Assembly (NCBI RefSeq): GCF_003628535.1
Contig: NZ_RBCI01000004.1
Span: 186,001 to 250,000, forward strand
Direction of reading: 5' to 3'
Source of the DNA: Flavisolibacter nicotianae
GTDB lineage: Bacteria; Bacteroidota; Bacteroidia; Chitinophagales; Chitinophagaceae
DNA length: 64,000 nt
In this document: positions 9,706 through 18,178 of the stretch, piece by piece
Position numbering within the stretch: position 1 is the first letter of the stretch
How the letters are laid out: each line of letters starts with the position of its first letter
Notes under the pieces: generated by a model
The model's input: only the letters and a program-made list of their open reading frames with translations
Databases searched by the model: none
Told to the model about the DNA's origin: nothing
Position numbers and translations under genes: made by a program

Positions 9706-10335
9706 CTACAAAATAATTGCCTGTGTCAATGTTTGATAATCGTTCGCGAGGCTTTCCAGGGCCGGCCATCCTGCCGCCTGCGCATGCTGGTGAATCGTGG
9801 CCTGCGATTTTTTCAGCGCCTTCGCCGTTTCCATCTGTGTTTTTTGGGAAAGCAGTTCGTTCACCACGGCTGCCTGCTTAAGCGTCATCCGCTCAAATAT
9901 AAAGTCGGTGAAGCTGGCAACGACATGCAGGCCCGTGTTGATGACAGCCTGTTTTTCCGGCGCCGCAATCAGCAGGCGGTGAGCGGTTTTGAGTTGCTCA
10001 AAAAGCCGGCCGGACAAGACAAAGGCTTCGTCGGTGGCGGTGCGGATGGCATGCACCGGTGCTTTTACATGGCCAATGCCAATGGCGGCGCGGATATCGC
10101 TGGCAGGAGAGGCGGATCCCGTTTCAAGTTTCAGGGCGGCAACCCGCAGCTTCAGCAGGAGTAGGTAGGCCTCCCCGGCCGATTTGAGGTAGACCTGGAA
10201 GCTGTCGCCCCGGAAGAACTCATGCGGGTAAGGGGCCATCACAGCCTCCAGCTTTTTCAGCAGCTTGTTCAGGATGGGTTTGGGAAGCCGGGTAGAAGCA
10301 ACAATGTCGCCGGTAATGACTGCACTGGTGGCCAT
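9706..10335 (-). CDS. SatD family protein with C-terminal helix-turn-helix
   Basis: The 209-residue protein opens with SAVITGDIVASTRL, the signature of the SatD family (named from the streptococcal acid-tolerance locus). The N-terminal domain has FRGDSFQVYL and RAAIGIGHV, reminiscent of a nucleotide-cyclase-like fold. The C-terminus (residues about 155-195, LLSQKTQMETAKALKKSQATIHQ) looks like a helix-turn-helix. It forms a pair with the DUF3307 gene. A 14-bp perfect palindrome upstream could be its own operator. Function is not established; a stress-linked regulatory role is inference. Confidence 0.8.
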   Translation of the reverse strand: MATSAVITGDIVASTRLPKPILNKLLKKLEAVMAPYPHEFFRGDSFQVYLKSAGEAYLLLLKLRVAALKLETGSASPASDIRAAIGIGHVKAPVHAIRTATDEAFVLSGRLFEQLKTAHRLLIAAPEKQAVINTGLHVVASFTDFIFERMTLKQAAVVNELLSQKTQMETAKALKKSQATIHQHAQAAGWPALESLANDYQTLTQAIIL

Positions 10336-10348
10336 GCACGTTTTTTTT

Positions 10349-10356
10349 CGAAATTA
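10349..10356 (-). promoter_or_regulatory. Candidate -7 box for the satD-like/DUF3307 pair
   Basis: Minus-strand TAATTTCG matches TAnnTTTG with one mismatch and lies 13 nt before the ATG. No clear -33 TTTG is visible; the palindrome at 10385-10398 covers that position instead. Confidence 0.3.
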
Positions 10357-10384
10357 GGCTTTATTACCGATAATTTAAAAATAA

Positions 10385-10398
10385 CGTATTTAAATACG
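10385..10398. promoter_or_regulatory. 14-bp perfect palindrome, candidate operator
   Basis: CGTATTTAAATACG is identical on both strands. It lies 50 nt upstream of the satD-like start, in the divergent gap shared with the M28 peptidase. The position suggests binding of a dimeric regulator, possibly the helix-turn-helix of the SatD-like protein itself; this is inference. Confidence 0.4.
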
Positions 10399-10524
10399 AT
10401 AAATGACAATAATTGGTTTAAAAGCCGAAATGTGCAAAAGCGACGGTGTGCGGACAACAAACCAAAAAATCGAACGGAGCACATTCAAATCTATCCCTAA
10501 ATTCGGCATTCACAAATCTTGTTC

Positions 10525-12762
10525 ATGAAAAAATGGCTTTTGTTTTCCTGTAGTTATGCTCTTGCCTTTACTGCTTCCGCACAAAAAACCCTGATCGGTT
10601 TCACCGCTTCCAACAGCGAAAAGCAGGTGGAATGGGAAAAGACCTTCGATGCACAGATCCAGGCCGAAGACCTGGATGCCTGGATGAAGTTCCTGACAGC
10701 GCATCCCCACCACGTGGGGTCGCCCCAGGGGAAAGCCAATGCGACCTACATGGTCAACCTCTTTCAGCAATGGGGATACCAGGCCGAACTGGCAACGTAC
10801 TCGGTTTTATTTCCCACGCCGAAAACAAGGGTGCTCGAGCTGTTGGGCGACAAACCGTATAAAGCAAAGCTGGAAGAACCAGCAATTCCCGGCGATCCCT
10901 ACACGGCACAAAAAAGCGAACAACTCCCTACGTACAATGCGTTTTCGGCGGATGGCGATGTTACCGCACCGCTGGTCTTTGTCAACCGGGGCGTTCCCGA
11001 TGACTATGACGAACTGGCGAAAAGAGGCATCGACGTCAAAGGCAAAATAGTCATTGCCAAGTACGGCGGTTCGTGGCGCGGCATCAAGCCCAAAGTGGCT
11101 TACGAACACGGTGCGATCGGTTGCATCATCTACAGCGATCCTGCCGACGATGGGTACGTGCAGGGCGATGTGTACCCGAAGGGTGCCTTTCGTCCAAAGG
11201 ACGGTGCGCAGCGTGGCTCAGTGATGGACATGCCGGTATACCCCGGCGACCCGCTGACGCCGGGTGTTGGTTCAACACCCACGGCAAAACGCCTGGACAG
11301 GAGCGAGGTAAAAACCATCATGAAAATCCCTGTGCTGCCCATTTCGTACGAAGACGCACTGCCACTCCTGCAATCCCTCGAAGGCGACGTGGTGCCCGCA
11401 GCCTGGCGCGGCGGATTGCCTCTCACATACCACCTGGGACCCAGCAAAGCGCCGGTACACCTGAAGCTGCAATTCAACTGGGACCTGAAACCACTATACA
11501 ACGTGGTGGCCAAACTACCCGGTACCGAGATGCCCAACGAATGGGTGATCCGCGGCAACCACCACGACGCATGGGTCAATGGTGCGGAAGACCCGGTTAG
11601 CGGACTGGTAGCCGAAATGGCGGAAGCAAAAGCGTTGGGTGAATTATACAAAAAAGGTTACCGTCCCAAACGCACCATCGTGTACTGCGCATGGGATGGC
11701 GAAGAGCCGGCGCTTCTCGGCTCTACCGAATGGGCCGAAGACCACCAGGCAGAACTCCAGCAAAAAGCAGTGGCTTACATCAATTCCGACGGCAACGGCA
11801 GGGGCTTTATCGGCGCCTCCGGCTCGCATACGCTGGAGCCTTTCTTCAACCAGGTGCTCGACGATGTTGTAGACCCGCAGACCGGTGTTTCGGTGAAGGA
11901 AAGACGCTATGCAAAAGATATCGTTGCTGCGAATAGGGACGCAAGGCAAAAAATGTTCGGTAACAAAACCATCAAACTCGGCGCACTGGGTGCCGGTTCG
12001 GACTATTCGCCGTTTATCCAGCACCTGGGTATTGCCTCGATGAACCTGGGTTTTGGTGGTGAAGACGAAGCCGGCGTTTACCATTCCATTTACGACAACT
12101 ACACGCACTATACCCGGTTTGGCGATCCGGGCTTTCAGTATGGCGTGGCGCTTGCCAAAACAGCCGGCCGCGTAACCCTTCGCCTGGCCAATGCCGATGT
12201 GCTGCCGTTTGATTTTTCGGCTTTTTACAAAACCGTTGCAGACTATACGGCGGAAGTGAAAAAACTGCTGGACGATAAACGAACCGACGTTCAATTGAAA
12301 AAAGACCTGGCAGAGAAAAAACTGTTTGTACTGGCAAGCGATCCGCAAAAAAAATATACCGAAACCGCCAACGATAGTTTGCCGCCTTACCTGAACTTCA
12401 GTCCTCTTGATAATTCGTTGTTGCAATTAAAAGAAAACACGGTTGCGTTTGCAGCGCTTTACGGCAATGCCACACAGCTCCCGGCCGAAACGCAAAAGAC
12501 CCTCAACGATCTTTTGTTCAAAGCCGAACGCAGCCTGACGACAACGAAAGGTTTGCCCCGCCGCCCGTGGTACAGGCACACGATCTACGCACCGGGTTTT
12601 TACACCGGCTATGGTGTGAAAACCCTGCCGCAAATCCGCGAGGGAATTGAGCAGGGCGCCTATGGCGAAGCACAGGACGGTATCGACACGGTAGCGAAAG
12701 CACTGGAGGCCTACAACGCGTATCTCACAAAGGCGATTTTGCTCTTGCGAAAAAGTTCTTAA
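10525..12762 (+). CDS. Secreted M28 family metallopeptidase (glutamate carboxypeptidase II-like)
   Basis: A protein of about 745 residues with a signal peptide ending near FTASA. The order of domains is that of PSMA-like peptidases: a PA insert (APLVFVNRGVPDDYDELAKRG, KGKIVIAKYGGSW), the M28 zinc domain, and a C-terminal helical dimerisation domain. Zinc and catalytic residues are visible in RGNHHDAWVNGAEDPVSG, WDGEEPALLGSTEW, INSDGNG and HSIYDNYTHY. It probably trims acidic or other peptides in the periplasm. The ATG at 10525 is preferred over the TTG six bases earlier. The gene is followed by its own terminator. Confidence 0.92.
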   Translation: MKKWLLFSCSYALAFTASAQKTLIGFTASNSEKQVEWEKTFDAQIQAEDLDAWMKFLTAHPHHVGSPQGKANATYMVNLFQQWGYQAELATYSVLFPTPKTRVLELLGDKPYKAKLEEPAIPGDPYTAQKSEQLPTYNAFSADGDVTAPLVFVNRGVPDDYDELAKRGIDVKGKIVIAKYGGSWRGIKPKVAYEHGAIGCIIYSDPADDGYVQGDVYPKGAFRPKDGAQRGSVMDMPVYPGDPLTPGVGSTPTAKRLDRSEVKTIMKIPVLPISYEDALPLLQSLEGDVVPAAWRGGLPLTYHLGPSKAPVHLKLQFNWDLKPLYNVVAKLPGTEMPNEWVIRGNHHDAWVNGAEDPVSGLVAEMAEAKALGELYKKGYRPKRTIVYCAWDGEEPALLGSTEWAEDHQAELQQKAVAYINSDGNGRGFIGASGSHTLEPFFNQVLDDVVDPQTGVSVKERRYAKDIVAANRDARQKMFGNKTIKLGALGAGSDYSPFIQHLGIASMNLGFGGEDEAGVYHSIYDNYTHYTRFGDPGFQYGVALAKTAGRVTLRLANADVLPFDFSAFYKTVADYTAEVKKLLDDKRTDVQLKKDLAEKKLFVLASDPQKKYTETANDSLPPYLNFSPLDNSLLQLKENTVAFAALYGNATQLPAETQKTLNDLLFKAERSLTTTKGLPRRPWYRHTIYAPGFYTGYGVKTLPQIREGIEQGAYGEAQDGIDTVAKALEAYNAYLTKAILLLRKSS

Positions 12763-12775
12763 CACCTTCGCACCT

Positions 12776-12801
12776 ACCTTTGGCCCGGCCAAAGGTTTTT
12801 T
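12776..12801 (+). terminator. Intrinsic terminator after the M28 peptidase
   Basis: A perfect 10-bp inverted repeat (ACCTTTGGCC / GGCCAAAGGT) is followed directly by six T. It lies 13 nt after the peptidase stop and just before the next ATG. Confidence 0.65.
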
Positions 12802-12805
12802 GTTT

Positions 12806-14218
12806 ATGAAACTACCGGAAGCGTTTTTAGAATCGTTGGAGGGTGTTGCCGGTTTCGAACGGGAGCCGTTTGTTGCGGTGCACGAAAAGGAAGAAGGTGT
12901 CACGTCCATCCGGATCAACCCGGCGAAATGGACAATGGGTGATACCGAGTCGACAGGCTCACCTTCACCATTCACCATTGACCATTCACGCCTGACTCCC
13001 GTGCCTTGGTCGCGTTACGGTTTTTACCTGGACAAACGTCCTTCCTTTACGTTCGACCCGCTTTTCCATGCGGGTTGTTATTACGTGCAGGAAGCGTCGA
13101 GCATGTTCCTGGAACAGGCGCTTACACAACTGGCTGACCTGTCGGAACCGTTAACTGTTTTGGACCTCTGTGCCGCACCGGGCGGCAAGTCGACCCACAT
13201 CCAGTCATTGCTCCACCCGGCAAGCCTGCTGGTGAGCAATGAAGTGATCAAATCGCGAAACCCTGTCCTGATCGATAACATCGTCAAATGGGGCAGCAGC
13301 AATGTTTTTGTTACCAACAACGACCCGAAAGCTTTTCAAAAACTACCGGGTTATTTTGACGTGATGGTCGTCGACGCCCCCTGCAGCGGCAGCGGGCTGT
13401 TTCGGAAAGACGAATCGGCTATTGCCGAATGGAGCCCGAATAACGTTGTGCTGTGCAGCCAGCGCCAGCAGCGAATCCTGGCCGACGCCCTTCCGGCGTT
13501 AAAAGAAGAGGGGCTGCTGGTTTATTCCACCTGTTCGTATTCGACAGAGGAAGACGAGGCCATCATGGACTGGCTGGTCCTGGAAATGGAGATGGAAAAC
13601 GTGGCGCTGGCCGGAAATCTTGCAGACGGTATCGTTGCGACAACATCACCAACAACGAAAGCAGCCGGCTACCGCTTTTATCCCGACAAGATCCGGGGTG
13701 AAGGTTTTTTTCTTTCCTGCTTCCGGAAAAAAATCGGCGGTCCACAGGCCCGGTTGAAAGTGAGCAAACCCGAACTGTTGCCTGCCCGGGAAAAAAAGAT
13801 CATCGGAGAGTGGGTGAACGAAACCGGGATGGAGTTCTTCCGTTTTCGTAACGGTATCATTGCGGTGCCGGCGCATCGCGTAAACGATTTTGCCCAATTG
13901 CTTCCCCTGTTGAATTTGCAGTATGCCGGTGTAGCCGTCGGCCAAATCCTGAAGGAAAAGCTGGTGCCGGAACATGCGCTGGCGCAAAGTCTTTTGCTGC
14001 CGGAAACGGTTGCCGCAACCGATTTGGATTACGCAGCTGCCATCCGTTACCTCCAACGGCAAGACCTACCTGTTGTACCGCAAACCCTTGGCTGGCAGGT
14101 GGTTCGGTACGAAACAAAAAACCTGGGCTGGATCAATGCGCTGAAAAACAGGGTGAATAATTACTACCCGAAAGAAATCAGGATTTTAAAACAGAATAAC
14201 ACGCCTTTTGCGAAATAA
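12806..14218 (+). CDS. RsmB/NOP family rRNA cytosine-C5 methyltransferase, RsmF-like
   Basis: A 470-residue protein. The SAM site LDLCAAPGGKSTHIQSLL and the two catalytic cysteines, in VDAPCSGSGLFRKDE and STCSYSTEEDEA, define an RNA m5C methyltransferase. The C-terminal part (GGPQARLKVSK onward) fits the RsmF accessory/PUA-like region. It probably modifies 16S rRNA. Near residue 50 the normally short link between RINPAKW and VPWSRYGFYL is lengthened by about 23 residues encoded by a TTCACCATTGACCATTCAC-type repeat, an odd in-frame insertion. The ATG at 12806 is chosen over the TTG six bases upstream. Confidence 0.9.
   Translation: MKLPEAFLESLEGVAGFEREPFVAVHEKEEGVTSIRINPAKWTMGDTESTGSPSPFTIDHSRLTPVPWSRYGFYLDKRPSFTFDPLFHAGCYYVQEASSMFLEQALTQLADLSEPLTVLDLCAAPGGKSTHIQSLLHPASLLVSNEVIKSRNPVLIDNIVKWGSSNVFVTNNDPKAFQKLPGYFDVMVVDAPCSGSGLFRKDESAIAEWSPNNVVLCSQRQQRILADALPALKEEGLLVYSTCSYSTEEDEAIMDWLVLEMEMENVALAGNLADGIVATTSPTTKAAGYRFYPDKIRGEGFFLSCFRKKIGGPQARLKVSKPELLPAREKKIIGEWVNETGMEFFRFRNGIIAVPAHRVNDFAQLLPLLNLQYAGVAVGQILKEKLVPEHALAQSLLLPETVAATDLDYAAAIRYLQRQDLPVVPQTLGWQVVRYETKNLGWINALKNRVNNYYPKEIRILKQNNTPFAK
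12962..12990 (+). repeat. Dispersed microrepeat inside the rsmF-like gene
   Basis: CCTTCACCATTCACCATTG and the continuing ACCATTCACG form tandem variants of a TTCACCAT/TGACCAT unit. The segment keeps the reading frame and encodes a Ser/Pro-rich stretch (SPSPFTIDHS) not expected in this enzyme family. The same sequence family occurs in fmt and between the permease genes. Confidence 0.55.
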
Positions 14219-14297
14219 TAGGCATATTTGTGAGCATGAATAAAAACCGGAACACCTTGCGGTACACCCGGTTGTGAAAAACCAAACTTTATCCACC

Positions 14298-15269
14298 ATG
14301 AAGAAGTTTATCTTGCTAACGTTTGTTCTGGCGCTTTGTAGCGGTGTTTTTGCGCAGGAGATGATTGCCCGTCACAACGAGAGAGGCATGTATGTTGTTC
14401 ACACCGTTGCCCCCAAAGAGAATTTTTATTCGCTGGGCCGCATGTACAATGTTTCCCCAAAAGAAATTGCCGCCTTTAATAACCTGACTATGGAAAAAGG
14501 TCTGAGCATCGGCCAGACCGTGAATGTGCCGCTGACCACTCAGAATTTTTCGCAGGAATCGGCAACAAGTCACCCGGTTTATTATGTCGTGGGTGAAAAA
14601 GAAGGTCTGTACCGTGTGAGTGTGCGGAACAATAAAGTGCTCATGGCCAACCTGCGGAAATGGAACAACCTGAGTGCCGATGCCATTTCAACGGGACAAA
14701 AGTTGATCGTTGGTTACCTGGTCTCGTCGGACAACAGCCTTGCCGCCGCAAAACCGGCACCGGAAAAACACGAAGCAGTTAAAGCCGCCGAAGAAAAACC
14801 GGCACAAAAGATCCAGGACGAAACAGTGGTGCAGAGAAAAGAGGAAGAGCGACCGCTGAAAGCAGAAACGTCCAAAGAAACAACGACGGTTCCCGAACGG
14901 AAAACGGAGCAGCCGAAGGCCACTACGGCAGCCGTGAACGACGGCAACGGCGGTTATTTCAAAACATCTTTCGAAGCACAGGTCAAATCACAACCTCTTC
15001 GCAAAGACGAGATGGCCGCAGCCGGAATTTTCAAAACCGCCAGCGGCTGGCAGGATGCAAAATATTATGCCTTGATCGATGGCGTGGAGCCTGGAACGAT
15101 TGTGCGTGTTGTCAACCCAAACAATAACAAAGCAGTTTATGCCAAGGTACTCGACAAAATGACGGGTATCCGTCAAAACCAGGGTTACGACATCCGCATT
15201 TCCAACGCGGCAGCCACAGCGCTCGACATCAGCGACACGGAGAAATTTTTTGTACGGGTCAATTATTAA
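14298..15269 (+). CDS. LysM-domain protein with C-terminal RlpA-like domain
   Basis: A secreted protein of about 323 residues. A signal peptide ends at GVFAQ. Two LysM-like modules follow (VVHTVAPKENFYSLGRMYNV with INVP-type end; YYVVGEKEGLYRVSVRNN), then a Lys/Glu/Thr-rich linker of about 75 residues. The C-terminal domain (ALIDGVEPGTIVRVVNPNN, KVLDKMTGIRQNQGYDIRIS) resembles a double-psi barrel of RlpA type. It probably binds peptidoglycan in the periplasm. The ATG at 14298 gives a proper signal peptide; the GTG at 14274 does not improve it. A strong terminator follows. Confidence 0.82.
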   Translation: MKKFILLTFVLALCSGVFAQEMIARHNERGMYVVHTVAPKENFYSLGRMYNVSPKEIAAFNNLTMEKGLSIGQTVNVPLTTQNFSQESATSHPVYYVVGEKEGLYRVSVRNNKVLMANLRKWNNLSADAISTGQKLIVGYLVSSDNSLAAAKPAPEKHEAVKAAEEKPAQKIQDETVVQRKEEERPLKAETSKETTTVPERKTEQPKATTAAVNDGNGGYFKTSFEAQVKSQPLRKDEMAAAGIFKTASGWQDAKYYALIDGVEPGTIVRVVNPNNNKAVYAKVLDKMTGIRQNQGYDIRISNAAATALDISDTEKFFVRVNY

Positions 15270-15285
15270 TTCGAAAATGTTTACT

Positions 15286-15318
15286 AAAAAAGGCGGAAGA
15301 AATCTTCCGCCTTTTTTT
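15286..15318. terminator. Bidirectional terminator between the LysM gene and fmt operon
   Basis: A 15-bp near-perfect stem (core GGCGGAAGA / TCTTCCGCC) with a 2-nt centre is flanked by A-runs and T-runs, so it can stop transcription from both sides. It serves the LysM gene and the minus-strand operon ending with fmt. Confidence 0.8.
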
Positions 15319-15452
15319 ATTCGGACCGGTGGTCCCTGAAATCGTTGCTCACGTTGGCGAGGCGCCGACGGCAGCGAATCCTGTTTTCTTTTTACAAACC
15401 TTACTAAAAATGAACCCTGCTTGACTCGGCGTGCAATCCAGACTATACCTAT

Positions 15453-16490
15453 TTATTCAAACCGGTAGCCCCGCAAAAATTCGTCAACACTCATTCGCTT
15501 CTTTCCTTCGAGCTGCATCTCCTTCACCTGAATAAAGCCATCGGAGCAGGCAAACTTCAGGTAGGTTTTGCGGTCGGTTTCATATTCACCCGGTGCAATT
15601 GCCGGTAGTTGTTGTTCTTTGCTGTCCCTGTAAATTTTCAACACCTTGCCGTTAAAAACCGTGAATGCACCCGGGTAGGGAGAAAGTCCCCGGACCAGGT
15701 TGTGCACATCGGCTACGGGACGGTTCCAGTCGATGCGGCAGGTCTCGGTAAAGATTTTGGGTGCGTGCTTCAGTTGGAAATTGACCGTGGTGGATGATGC
15801 ATAGGAGTCTGAGGTTTTGGAATCTCCTGCTGACCCTTCACTGTTCACCATTGACGACTGTGGTTTTTCCTTCAGGCTACCCTCTGCCAATCCCTTGACA
15901 GTTTTTACCAGGAGGGTAGCACCCACCTCTTTCATGCGATCATGGATCTCGCCTGCCGTTTCATCATCACCGATCGGGATGCGATCCTGCAAAAGAATGT
16001 CTCCGGTATCAATTTCGTGTTTCAATTTGAACGTGGTGACGCCGGTTTCCTTTTCTCCGTTGATAATAGCCCAGTTGATCGGGGCGGCACCGCGGTACTG
16101 CGGCAACAGGGAGCCGTGAACATTGATCGTGCCGAGTGGTGGCATATTCCACACCAGTTCGGGCAGCATACGAAACGCTACCACCACCTGCAGATCGGCT
16201 TGCAGGGACCGCAATTCTTCCAGAAACGCGGCGTTCTTTAATTTTTCCGGCTGCAAGATCCGCAGGCCGTTTTCGACCGCGTATTTTTTTACGGCACTTT
16301 CCTGCAGCTTCATTCCCCTCCCGGCAGGCTTGTCGGGTGCAGTAACAACACCAACCACGTCGTAACCGCCCTTCACCAGCGCATCCAGAGAAGCAACGGC
16401 AAATTCCGGGGTGCCCATGAAAACAATCCGGGGAGACGTATGCGTATCAGCTGTGGTCCTATCGGAATCAGAAGTAGAGGAATGATTCAT
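15453..16490 (-). CDS. fmt: Methionyl-tRNA formyltransferase
   Basis: Formylates initiator Met-tRNA using 10-formyl-tetrahydrofolate. About 345 residues, longer than the usual 310-320. Family signatures are VFMGTPEFAV near the N-terminus, TAPDKPAGRG, and the catalytic HGSLLPQYRGAAPINWAI. The excess comes from an 18-residue Ser/Thr-rich N-terminal extension and an insert of about 25 residues (around SSMVNSEGSAGDSKTSD) between the formyltransferase and C-terminal domains. Part of the insert is encoded by a dispersed microrepeat. The gene is the last of a seven-gene minus-strand operon. The ATG at 16490 is preferred over the upstream frame start inside gmhA. Confidence 0.93.
   Translation of the reverse strand: MNHSSTSDSDRTTADTHTSPRIVFMGTPEFAVASLDALVKGGYDVVGVVTAPDKPAGRGMKLQESAVKKYAVENGLRILQPEKLKNAAFLEELRSLQADLQVVVAFRMLPELVWNMPPLGTINVHGSLLPQYRGAAPINWAIINGEKETGVTTFKLKHEIDTGDILLQDRIPIGDDETAGEIHDRMKEVGATLLVKTVKGLAEGSLKEKPQSSMVNSEGSAGDSKTSDSYASSTTVNFQLKHAPKIFTETCRIDWNRPVADVHNLVRGLSPYPGAFTVFNGKVLKIYRDSKEQQLPAIAPGEYETDRKTYLKFACSDGFIQVKEMQLEGKKRMSVDEFLRGYRFE
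15832..15862 (-). repeat. Dispersed microrepeat inside fmt
   Basis: The minus strand reads GTCAATGGTGAACAGTGAAG, complementary to the TTCACTGTTCACCATTGAC type also found in the rsmF-like gene. It is in frame and encodes part of a Ser-rich insert at a domain junction. Confidence 0.55.
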
Positions 16491-16525
16491 TCTTTCGTTT
16501 AAAAAACGGCCTGACAAATCGGTTC

Positions 16526-17107
16526 CTAGTTTGAACCGGCAAAAATTGCTTCTTCCACCAACTGGCAAAAAATATGGCCGAGCAGGATGTGGCTTTCCTG
16601 TATGCGCGGCGTATCGGCAGACGGAATGTTGATCAGGTAATCACTCAGTCCTTTCATCACGCCACCCGTCATGCCGGTAAAGCCGACGGTGACAATTCCT
16701 TTCGCCCTGGCACTTTCAAACGCCTTGACGATATTGGCCGAATTGCCAGACGTGGATAGCCCGATGAGCACATCGCCCTTGTTGCAGATTCCATCTACCA
16801 AACGTGAGTACACGACATCGTAACTATAGTCGTTGGCCACGGCCGTGAGGTAAGAGGTATTGCAATGCAACGCTTCAGCCGGCAGCGCCCTGCGATCCGT
16901 ATAAAAACGGCCAGAGAACTCTGCCGCCAAGTGCTGTGCATCTGCCGCGCTGCCGCCGTTGCCACAGAAGTAAATCCGGTTACCGGCCTCCAGTGCCTTT
17001 ACCGTTGCATCTACAACCGACGAAAGGGTTTGCAACAACTCTTCGCTTTCCAGCACCTGCTTTTTGGTTTCTATCGATGCCTCAATGATTTTCTTGATCT
17101 TTTCCAT
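16526..17107 (-). CDS. gmhA: Sedoheptulose 7-phosphate isomerase
   Basis: A 193-residue single SIS-domain protein that converts sedoheptulose 7-phosphate to D-glycero-D-manno-heptose 7-phosphate. Key stretches are YFCGNGGSAADAQHLAAEFSG, VANDYSYDVVYSR, GLSTSGNSANIVKAF and ESHILLGHIFCQLVE, with the catalytic Glu in AAEFSGRF and His in ESHILLGH. It is 3 nt from the heptose-7-phosphate kinase gene, the next enzyme of the GDP-heptose route. The length is normal for GmhA. Confidence 0.93.
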   Translation of the reverse strand: MEKIKKIIEASIETKKQVLESEELLQTLSSVVDATVKALEAGNRIYFCGNGGSAADAQHLAAEFSGRFYTDRRALPAEALHCNTSYLTAVANDYSYDVVYSRLVDGICNKGDVLIGLSTSGNSANIVKAFESARAKGIVTVGFTGMTGGVMKGLSDYLINIPSADTPRIQESHILLGHIFCQLVEEAIFAGSN

Positions 17108-17110
17108 ATT

Positions 17111-18133
17111 TCAGATACACCATGTTTTTAAGCCGTGCTCCACAAACTGGTATGCTTTGTGGTGCCCGCCAAAGGATTTCAAACTTTCTATAACACTGTA
17201 TTTGGTTGTGCCGGGACAATAAAAGATCATGAACCCGCCACCGCCTGCACCGGAAATTTTTCCCCCGGTGGCACCGGATTTCTTCGCGGTTTCGTAAAGT
17301 TCTTCCATCAGGGGATTGGAGATGCCCCGGGCCATTTTCCGCTTTTGCTGGTAGCCATAATCGAGGATTTCGCCAAACTGGTGCAGCTTTCCTTTCAGCA
17401 AGGCTTCTTTCATCATCTGCGCCTGCTGCTTTAGCTGGTGCATGGCTTCCACCGATTGCTCGTTCTTATCCAACACGTTCTTCGACTGCTCTTCGATAAT
17501 TTTTGCTGATTCGCGGCTGGTGGACGTATAATAGAGCACCAGGTTGTTTTCCAGTTCAAAGAGGTATTCCTGCCGTATGCGAAGCGGGTTGACGATCACT
17601 TTGTCGTCTTCGTAAAACTCCATGAAGTTGACGCCACCGAAGGTTGCAGCATATTGGTCCTGTTTGCCGCCGGCCCATTTCAGGTAGGCCCGTTCGATCT
17701 GGTAGGCATAATGCGCAACATCGTACTCGCCCAGTGGCAGTCGAAGCATCTCGGCAAAGGCACCGATGATGGCCACCGCGAGGGTGGACGATGTTCCCAG
17801 GCCCGAGCCGGCCGGTGCATCCACAAACGTGGAAAGACGGAAACCTTTTTGCGGTATGCCGTAATCTTTCTGAATGCAGTTGTAAACGCCTTTCAACAGA
17901 TCCAGATGGCCGTTGAGAGGGAGTTGCGGCGCAAAATCAAATATGGCCTGCTCGTTCCTGTCGTTGGCCACCAAAATAATTTTTTGCTCGTCCAACGGTT
18001 CGATCGTCGCCTGGGCATAAAGCGAGATGGTGGCGTTCAGGATAGCGCCTCCATACATATCGCTGTAAGGGCTGACATCCGTGCCGCCACCGGCCAAACC
18101 TATTCGTAATGGTGCTTTGCTTCTGTAAATCAT
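17111..18133 (-). CDS. hddA: D-glycero-alpha-D-manno-heptose 7-phosphate kinase (GHMP kinase)
   Basis: A GHMP kinase of 340 residues. It has RSKAPLRIGLAGGGTDV at the N-terminus, the ATP-binding DAPAGSGLGTSSTLAVA, and the C-terminal GATGGKISGAGGGGFMIF motif. Adjacency to gmhA points to HddA, which makes heptose 1,7-bisphosphate for GDP-D-glycero-D-manno-heptose used in S-layer glycans or LPS. Fucokinase-like GHMP kinases are close relatives, but the gmhA neighbour favours heptose. The ATG at 18133 is used; the TTG six bases upstream is less likely. The later enzymes (GmhB, HddC) are not in this window. Confidence 0.85.
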   Translation of the reverse strand: MIYRSKAPLRIGLAGGGTDVSPYSDMYGGAILNATISLYAQATIEPLDEQKIILVANDRNEQAIFDFAPQLPLNGHLDLLKGVYNCIQKDYGIPQKGFRLSTFVDAPAGSGLGTSSTLAVAIIGAFAEMLRLPLGEYDVAHYAYQIERAYLKWAGGKQDQYAATFGGVNFMEFYEDDKVIVNPLRIRQEYLFELENNLVLYYTSTSRESAKIIEEQSKNVLDKNEQSVEAMHQLKQQAQMMKEALLKGKLHQFGEILDYGYQQKRKMARGISNPLMEELYETAKKSGATGGKISGAGGGGFMIFYCPGTTKYSVIESLKSFGGHHKAYQFVEHGLKTWCI

Positions 18134-18178
18134 CGTCAATAAACCGTGGCGTTGTACGCTGTTTTGATCGGCAAACGA

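Noticed and set aside
12775-12782. TACCTTTG, a perfect -7 box before the rsmF-like gene
   Set aside because: It lies inside the stem of a convincing terminator for the M28 gene and has no -33 partner.
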